NCBI RefSeq assembly: GCF_014251655.1
Contig: NZ_CP059225.1
Span: 418,028 to 482,027, forward strand
DNA length: 64,000 bases
Reading direction: 5' to 3'
Source: Blattabacterium cuenoti
Lineage (GTDB): Bacteria; Bacteroidota; Bacteroidia; Flavobacteriales; Blattabacteriaceae
Shown here piece by piece: positions 58,450 through 64,000 of this stretch. Made by a program: the position numbers and the translations under genes. Positions within the stretch are counted from its first letter, which is position 1; each line of letters begins with the position of its first letter. The notes beneath the pieces are model-generated. The model was not told where the DNA came from. It ran no database searches and saw only the letters and a program-made list of their open reading frames with translations.

Positions 58450-58477
58450 AAAAAGAGAGAGAATTCTCTCTCTTTTT
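58450..58477. terminator. Bidirectional terminator between the small lipoprotein gene and rplS
   Basis: A perfect palindrome with 14-base arms (58450-58463 and 58464-58477), centred on GAATTC and made of alternating GA/CT flanked by A and T runs. With an AATT loop it forms a long hairpin followed by Ts on either strand, ending both convergent transcripts. Confidence 0.85.
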
Positions 58478-58499
58478 CTTTTACAGAAAAAGAATCTTT

Positions 58500-58844
58500 T
58501 CAACTTTTTACTCTTGCTTTTTTTCCTTTTAGGGATCTAAAGTAATAAATTCTTGCTCTTCGAACCTTCCCTTTTTTATTAACTTCTATTTTTTTAATAC
58601 TTGGTTGATTAAGAATAAATATACGTTCTATTCCTATTCCTCCACTTATTTTACGAATAGTAAATGTTTTAGTCAACCCTTTTCCTTGTTTTTTAATAAT
58701 TACCCCTTTAAAAGATTGTATTCTTTTTTTTTCTCCTTCTTTAATTTCAAAGAAAACAGTGATTGTATCTCCAGAACAAAATGATGGATAATGAAGTTTT
58801 TTAATCCATTTTTCTTCTGTATATTTAACTAGATTATATAGCAT
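58500..58844 (-). CDS. rplS: 50S ribosomal protein L19
   Basis: Subunit-interface ribosomal protein. FCSGDTITVFFEIKEGEKKRIQSFKGVII, cited in part, then GIERIFILNQPSIKKIEV and RARIYYFRSLKGKKAR are L19 signatures. The 114 residues are normal. Last gene of the minus-strand run accA-dnaB-permease-mutase-rplS. Confidence 0.96.
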   Translation of the reverse strand: MLYNLVKYTEEKWIKKLHYPSFCSGDTITVFFEIKEGEKKRIQSFKGVIIKKQGKGLTKTFTIRKISGGIGIERIFILNQPSIKKIEVNKKGKVRRARIYYFRSLKGKKARVKS

Positions 58845-58846
58845 AA

Positions 58847-60232
58847 TTATAATTTTTTTACCTCATTTATAATCTCTTTTGATAAAAAATCAGCTCTTAT
58901 TTTAGAATTACTTTCTGTATGTATTCTAATGATATTTTCAGTATTAGATTTTCTAATATGGATCCATTCGTCATTTAAATAAATTTTAATTCCATCACTA
59001 AAATCCATTTTTTTTCCTTTGTATTTTTCTTTGATTATTTTAAATAATGTTTGAATTTGGTCATAAGAAAAAAATCGAACTTTTTTTTTTGACATAAAAT
59101 AATTAGAATATCTTTTTCTTAAGTTAGATAATGAAATTCTATAAAGTTTAGCTACTTGAGTTAAAAACAAAGCAATTCCTACTAAGGCATCTCTTCCATA
59201 ACGTAAGTCAGGATAAATGATTCCACCATTTCCTTCTCCTCCAATGACAGCATGAACTTGTTTCATTTTTTTAACTACATGGACTTCTCCTACAGAAGTG
59301 GAATAATAAGGAACCCCTTTTTTCAAAGAAAGATCTTTTAATGCGTGAGAAGAAGATAATGTAGTAACTACAGGCCCATGTTTATTTTCCAAAACAAAAT
59401 CTGCTATAGATATTAAAGTATATTCTTCTCCAAAGAAATCTCCATTTTCACAAATAAAAACAACACGATCAACATCAGGATCTACCGATATACCTAAATC
59501 TGCTTTTACTTTAGGAACTTGTTTACATATTTCTTTCAAATTTTTTTTTATAGGTTCAGGATTGTGAGTAAAATCTCCATGAGGATCACAATACATTTTT
59601 ACTACATGAACTCCTAAATATTTTAAAAGAATAGGAACAGCTATTCCTCCTGTAGAATTAATTCCATCTACCAAAATTTTAAATTTTGCATTTTTTATAA
59701 TTTTCCTATCTATGATAGGTAAAGAAAGAATTTTTTTTATATGTTTCTTGATATAATTTTTTACATAAAAAATACTACCTAATTTTTTATAAGAAGAAAA
59801 ACTAAAATTTTTTTTTTCTACTATATCAAACAACTGTTTAAAATCTTTTTCGGATAAAAATTCTCCACATGAATTAAACATTTTTAATCCATTCCAATTT
59901 TTTGGATTATGACTAGCCGTTAACATTACCCCTCCATCAGCTTTTTCATTTAAAACAGCTATTCCAACGGTTGGTGTAGTTGATAACCCAATATTTATAA
60001 CATCGACTCCAAGAGTTTGAAAAGTTATTGTTAAAAATTGTTGAAATAAAGTAGAAGTCAATCTCCCATCTCTCCCTAATATAACTAGATATTTTTTTTT
60101 CTTTTTATATTTTTTTTTCATCCAATAAACATATCCAGCAGAAAATTTAATTATCTCTATAGGAGAAAAACCTTCTCCTATTTTTCCTCCTAATGTCCCT
60201 CTTATTCCAGATGAAGATTTTACAAGTGTCAA
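58847..60232 (-). CDS. glmM: Phosphohexomutase, probable phosphoglucosamine mutase
   Basis: Alpha-D-phosphohexomutase family enzyme, in this position most likely GlmM, making glucosamine-1-phosphate for cell-wall and LPS precursors. The phosphoserine loop is TASHNP (Ser107). The metal-binding loop is DPDVDRV, the sugar-binding loop is GGEGNGG, and the phosphate loop is near the C-terminus (IRIHTES). No ATG is available. TTG at 60232 gives TLVKSSSGIRGTLGG, the normal family N-terminus; the frame extends to a further TTG at 60259. Phosphomannomutase activity cannot be excluded. Confidence 0.86.
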   Translation of the reverse strand: MTLVKSSSGIRGTLGGKIGEGFSPIEIIKFSAGYVYWMKKKYKKKKKYLVILGRDGRLTSTLFQQFLTITFQTLGVDVINIGLSTTPTVGIAVLNEKADGGVMLTASHNPKNWNGLKMFNSCGEFLSEKDFKQLFDIVEKKNFSFSSYKKLGSIFYVKNYIKKHIKKILSLPIIDRKIIKNAKFKILVDGINSTGGIAVPILLKYLGVHVVKMYCDPHGDFTHNPEPIKKNLKEICKQVPKVKADLGISVDPDVDRVVFICENGDFFGEEYTLISIADFVLENKHGPVVTTLSSSHALKDLSLKKGVPYYSTSVGEVHVVKKMKQVHAVIGGEGNGGIIYPDLRYGRDALVGIALFLTQVAKLYRISLSNLRKRYSNYFMSKKKVRFFSYDQIQTLFKIIKEKYKGKKMDFSDGIKIYLNDEWIHIRKSNTENIIRIHTESNSKIRADFLSKEIINEVKKL

Positions 60233-60283
60233 AAGAATTCTCTTAATTTTAGAAAACAAAAATACAAAATTAAATTTTCAAAA

Positions 60284-61533
60284 TTATTCAAATTCTATAA
60301 CTTTTATAGGTGGAATTTTGTTTATAATAAAAAAAGTGGGAAAAAATATGGTAAAAAAACAAATAGAAATAATAAAAAAATTGATCATGATAATATGATT
60401 GATATTAAAGTAAACTGGTACGTAATTTATAAAATATTGTATCTTATTTAATGATAAAAAATGAAATTTTGTTTGCATTTTTAATAAAGTAATTCCTATC
60501 CCATTTCCTATAATAAATGAAGGAATAAATACTCTCAGTATATAGAATAAAAATATTTTGTATATGATTTGGTTTTTTGCTCCTAAAGTCTTTAAAATTC
60601 CTATAGTTCTCATTTTTTCTAAAAGAAGTATTAAAATAAATACAATCATATTTATAACTACAGATAAAAAGACAATCGAACTAATAACGATAATATTTAT
60701 ATGGAACAAATTGATCCAATCTTTACGATGATTTTTATCGTCGTCTATAGTTTCTACTAAAAAATCATTAGGTTTTTTTTTTAAAATTTTTTTTTTATAT
60801 TGTCTTTGACAAAACAAGAATATACAAATATTTCAAGTCCTTCTGATAAATCTTCTGTACATTTATAAATTTCTTGAATGGATTTTATATTTCCAATAAT
60901 ATAAATATCATCAAATTCCGGTATTCCAGTTTCATATAAACCAAAAACTTTAAATTTTTTGGAAATAATAGTAGGTGTTTCTTTATTTCTAAAAAAAAGG
61001 AAGTCTATTTTCACATTTGATCCAATATCTAATCCTAATGAAGAAGAAATTTTTTCGGATAAAATAACGTTTGTATTAAAAGAAAAATTTTTTTTTATAT
61101 TTAAAATATTTCCTTTTACTAAAAAGTTTTGAAAAAATAAAGGATTATAGTCTTTATATAATCCTTTATAAATATATCTATCTATTTTATTATTTGTTCT
61201 AATAATCACATTATTTTCAGCAATACCATAAATTTTTTTTATATAATTAAGATAAAAAAATTTCTTTGAAAAAGCATTTTTGTTTTTCATAGAAAAATTT
61301 AACGGAACATTTTTTATGAAATTCTTCTTTTTTACAAAAATTTGTCCCCTAATATTGAATAGTTTATCTTCTATCATCTTTTGGAATCCAAATCCTATAG
61401 AAAAAGTTAAAATAGTTATAATTAAACTGAAAACTATTGTTGTTTGTGTTATGAAAACTATCGATCTAAAAATTTTATTTTTACCGTAATTTTTCCATCC
61501 TGTTTTTTGAGAGAAATTCCATTCAAAATTCAA
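60284..61533 (-). CDS. FtsX/LolE-type ABC permease, split by a frameshift in an A10 tract
   Basis: Lipoprotein-release-type permease (LolC/LolE family). The first half (61533-60781, 250 residues) has the N-terminal membrane helix and the periplasmic domain. The second half (up to 60817, ending 60284) has the three C-terminal helices with the FtsX pattern MRTIGILKTLGAKNQIIYKIF. The halves are in different frames. They meet at A10-TTTT-A10 on the minus strand (60796-60773). One extra A gives I-K-K-K-I-L-K-K-K-P and an intact protein of about 416 residues, normal for the family. Both halves keep good coding quality, so slippage rescue or very recent loss is more likely than an old pseudogene. 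Confidence 0.82.
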
Positions 61534-61541
61534 TACCTTAT

Positions 61542-63125
61542 TTATTTAATATTTTCATCTAAATAATTTTCTTTATCAAAATCTATTCCATGACTTCCGT
61601 TATTAGTAGTAGTATCCGGTATAGGCAATGATTGTCCAAAATCTTCATATGATGAAGACGACATAAAAAAACTTTCTTTCTTTTTATCAAGAACATTATA
61701 ATCTTCTTCCCAATCTAAAAAAGTCTGTTCTTTTTCTTCCATGTTTTCAAATTTAGCTTGATTACTGATAAATTTTAAACGAAATCTATCTAATCCTCCG
61801 TTTCTATGTTTAGCTATTATGATTTCTGCTTGACCAATGCAAGAATTATTGTCCTCATCAGAATCCCAAATATTGAATCCATAATATTCAGGCCTATAAA
61901 TAAATAAAACTATATCTGCATCTTGCTCAATAGCTCCAGATTCTCGTAAATCAGACAATAAAGGACGTTTACTTCCTCCTCTAGTCTCTACTGCCCTAGA
62001 AAGTTGAGATAAAGCTATTATAGGAATGTCAAGTTCCTTCGCTATAGACTTCAAACTTCTAGAAATAATTGATATTTCTTGTTCTCTATTTTGAAATTTT
62101 GGACCATGATCATGTATTCCCATTAATTGCATATAATCTATCAATATTAATTTTATTCCATGTTTGGATATTAAACGACGACACTTTGTACGTAAACTGA
62201 ATACAGATAAAGAAGGAGTATCATCTATAAATAAAGGAGTTTCTTTTAGATTATTAGTTTTATGAATTAAACATTCCCAATCTAAATTAGATAAATTAGC
62301 TCTTTTAATTTTATCTGAAGAAATACCAGTTTCCAAAGATATAAGCCTTGTAATTAATTGAATAGAAGACATTTCTAATGAAAAAATGATAACCGGAATT
62401 TTTTGTTTCACCGCAATATTATTAACCATGGATAACATAAAAGTTGTTTTTCCCATACCTGGTCTAGAAGCTAGTATAATTAAATCGGAGTTTTGCCATC
62501 CAGAAGTAATCTGGTCCATTCTATGAAATCCAGAAGATATTCCACTAACCCCTTCTTTTTCCGTTTTTTTTATTTTATCAATAGCCTTTTTTATCAGAGA
62601 TTGAGTAGTTTCATATCTTTTTGTAATTAAATATTTTTGGTTTACTTCAAATAGTTTAGATTCTGCAGAATCCAAAAGATCAAAAACATCTGTAGTTTCT
62701 TCATAACATTTTTGAATAATATCAGAAGATATACTAATTAATTTTCTCAAAATAAATTTTTGTAGAACTATACGACTATGATATTCTATATGTGCGGAAG
62801 AAATCACTTTTTGTGTTAATTCAACCAAATAAAATTCTCCTCCTATGAATTCTAATTTTCCAATTTTTCTAAGTTCATTGGATACAGTGTACAAATCAAC
62901 AGGTTTAGAGTTATGATATAACCTTTGTATAGCTAAAAAAATAGCTTGATGTGCTTTTTTGTAGAAAACTTCAGGAAAAAGTATATCCATAATTTCATCT
63001 AAACCCTTTTTGTCTATCATAAGAGCTCCTATGATAGTTTCTTCCAAATCTAATGCCTGAGGGGGGATCTTTATTTTTTTATAATGAAAATTATTTCCTT
63101 GTTTGGAACTATCTATTTGATTCAT
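61542..63125 (-). CDS. dnaB: Replicative DNA helicase DnaB
   Basis: Hexameric helicase that unwinds the replication fork. The N-terminal collar domain has PPQALDLEETIIGALMID. The RecA-like motor has Walker A SRPGMGKTT (about 215-223), IFSLEMS, LILIDYMQLM (Walker B), and LSQLSRAVETR with LSDLRESGAIEQDADIV. The 527 residues from ATG 63125 are normal; the open extension to 63149 is not needed. No intein or insertion. Confidence 0.96.
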   Translation of the reverse strand: MNQIDSSKQGNNFHYKKIKIPPQALDLEETIIGALMIDKKGLDEIMDILFPEVFYKKAHQAIFLAIQRLYHNSKPVDLYTVSNELRKIGKLEFIGGEFYLVELTQKVISSAHIEYHSRIVLQKFILRKLISISSDIIQKCYEETTDVFDLLDSAESKLFEVNQKYLITKRYETTQSLIKKAIDKIKKTEKEGVSGISSGFHRMDQITSGWQNSDLIILASRPGMGKTTFMLSMVNNIAVKQKIPVIIFSLEMSSIQLITRLISLETGISSDKIKRANLSNLDWECLIHKTNNLKETPLFIDDTPSLSVFSLRTKCRRLISKHGIKLILIDYMQLMGIHDHGPKFQNREQEISIISRSLKSIAKELDIPIIALSQLSRAVETRGGSKRPLLSDLRESGAIEQDADIVLFIYRPEYYGFNIWDSDEDNNSCIGQAEIIIAKHRNGGLDRFRLKFISNQAKFENMEEKEQTFLDWEEDYNVLDKKKESFFMSSSSYEDFGQSLPIPDTTTNNGSHGIDFDKENYLDENIK

Positions 63126-63161
63126 AATAAAATTAAAAAAAATATGCAAATGAATAAAAAT

Positions 63162-64000
63162 TTATTCATCAAAAAAACCTATGGAAATATACTTATTTTT
63201 TCTATTTCTAATCATAGATTCTATATCAATTGAAGATAATTCTTTATAATACTTTACAATTTTCTTTTTAACAATTTTATAAGCTTTATTTGGACAAAAA
63301 TGTGCTCCACCTAATGGTTCTTTAATAATATCATCTATAAGATTTAGCTTATGCATATCTCCTGCAGTAAGTTTTAATGCTTCTGCTGATTTTTCTTTTT
63401 GATCCCAATTACCCCAAAGTATTGTTGAACAGCTTTCTGGAGAAATAACAGAAAACCATGAATTTTCCATCATAGAAACTATATCTCCTATTCCAATCCC
63501 TAAAGCTCCACCACTAGCTCCTTCTCCTATAATTAAAATAATAATAGGAACTTTCAAACACATCATCTCATAAATATTTTTACCTATAGCTTCCCCCTGT
63601 CCTCTTTCTTCCGCTTCAATTCCAGGAAATGCTCCTGGAGTATCAATGAAACTTACGATAGGTTTACGGAACTTTTCTGCTAATTTCATAAGACGTAAAG
63701 CTTTTCTATATCCTTCTGGATTAGGCATTCCAAATCTCCTGTACTGTCTATCTTTAGTATTTTTTCCTTTTTGTGTCCCTATTAACATAAAAGTATGATC
63801 TTCTATTTTTCCAAAACCACCTACAATAGCTTTATCATCTCCAAAATTCCTATCTCCATGTAACTCTATAAAAGTTTTTTTTGTAATAAACTCTATATAA
63901 TCTAAAGTATAAGGTCTATTAGGATGTCTAGATAATTGTACTCTTTGCCAAGGAGTTAAATTATGATGTACTTTTTGAATAGTTTTTTCTAATTTTAATT
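63162..64000 (-). CDS. accA: Acetyl-CoA carboxylase carboxyltransferase alpha subunit, N-terminus beyond window edge
   Basis: Carboxyltransferase subunit making malonyl-CoA for fatty acids. The frame is open to position 64000, well beyond the internal ATG at 63788. Upstream residues include [16 protein letters not shown] and [17 protein letters not shown], the AccA signature. [19 protein letters not shown]-like [34 protein letters not shown] and [12 protein letters not shown] follow. Only the first 30-40 residues should be missing. Confidence 0.96.
   Translation of the reverse strand, partial: LKLEKTIQKVHHNLTPWQRVQLSRHPNRPYTLDYIEFITKKTFIELHGDRNFGDDKAIVGGFGKIEDHTFMLIGTQKGKNTKDRQYRRFGMPNPEGYRKALRLMKLAEKFRKPIVSFIDTPGAFPGIEAEERGQGEAIGKNIYEMMCLKVPIIILIIGEGASGGALGIGIGDIVSMMENSWFSVISPESCSTILWGNWDQKEKSAEALKLTAGDMHKLNLIDDIIKEPLGGAHFCPNKAYKIVKKKIVKYYKELSSIDIESMIRNRKNKYISIGFFDE

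Overview
The window is a gene-dense, very AT-rich stretch (poly-A and poly-T tracts are everywhere) carrying ordinary housekeeping genes with Flavobacteriales gene order. Examples are tRNA-tuf-tRNA-secE-nusG-rplKAJL-rpoBC, nusB-yajC-coaE, and miaB-sigma54 activator-lptE-secG-groESL. The protein sequences look Bacteroidetes-like: RpoZ of the flavobacterial type, a DUF3276/PUR protein, the small ribosomal protein Thx, and Bacteroidetes -7 promoter elements (TAnnTTTG). Short intergenic gaps, no mobile elements and homopolymer frameshifts point to a reduced-genome obligate symbiont. Blattabacterium (the cockroach and Mastotermes endosymbiont) is the best guess. This is inference from gene content and style, not from a database search.

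Layout. 1-7.6 kb: minus-strand yidC (cut by the left edge) and pyrG; plus-strand 4.5S SRP RNA and clpX; minus-strand lpdA, adk, obgE. 7.7-11 kb: transaldolase, then a minus cluster of an RRM protein, dapA, ferritin, bamD and rpoZ. 11-17.8 kb, plus strand: pncB, miaB, a sigma-54 activator, lptE, secG, groES, groEL, ending in a strong bidirectional terminator. 17.8-20.6 kb, minus: kdsC, a PUR protein and an MsbA-like ABC exporter. 20.7-24.7 kb: nusB-yajC-coaE-thx, a Zn peptidase and NDH-2. 24.7-33.4 kb: menaquinone genes (menF and a thioesterase), then idi-queD-gcvT-MATE-deaD-aroC-miaA. 33.4-36.5 kb: tRNA-Val, folC, glnS. 36.5-49.3 kb: the large minus-strand translation/transcription operon from tRNA-Thr to rpoC. 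49.3-56.5 kb: lspA, ileS, mutS, tRNA-Gly, tRNA-Leu. 56.5-64 kb, mostly minus: guaB, rplS, a phosphohexomutase, an FtsX/LolE permease, dnaB and accA (cut by the right edge), plus one small lipoprotein gene on the plus strand.

The genes cover transcription, translation, protein folding and export, a retained outer membrane (BamD, LptE, KdsC, MsbA-like, LolE-like, LspA), respiration on menaquinone (NDH-2, MenF, thioesterase), and amino-acid and aromatic synthesis of likely value to a host (DapA, AroC).

The most interesting signals are these. (1) A well-formed -24/-12 sigma-54 promoter and a 7-6-7 palindrome lie directly upstream of groES, three genes downstream of a receiver-less sigma-54 activator. 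(2) Two genes, lptE and the LolE-like permease, are broken by a single base in A/T homopolymers and are candidates for rescue by polymerase slippage. (3) Two genes, glnS and the MATE transporter, have no AUG, GUG or UUG start. (4) Two genes, miaA and guaB, take their stop codon from the antisense of a tRNA T-loop.
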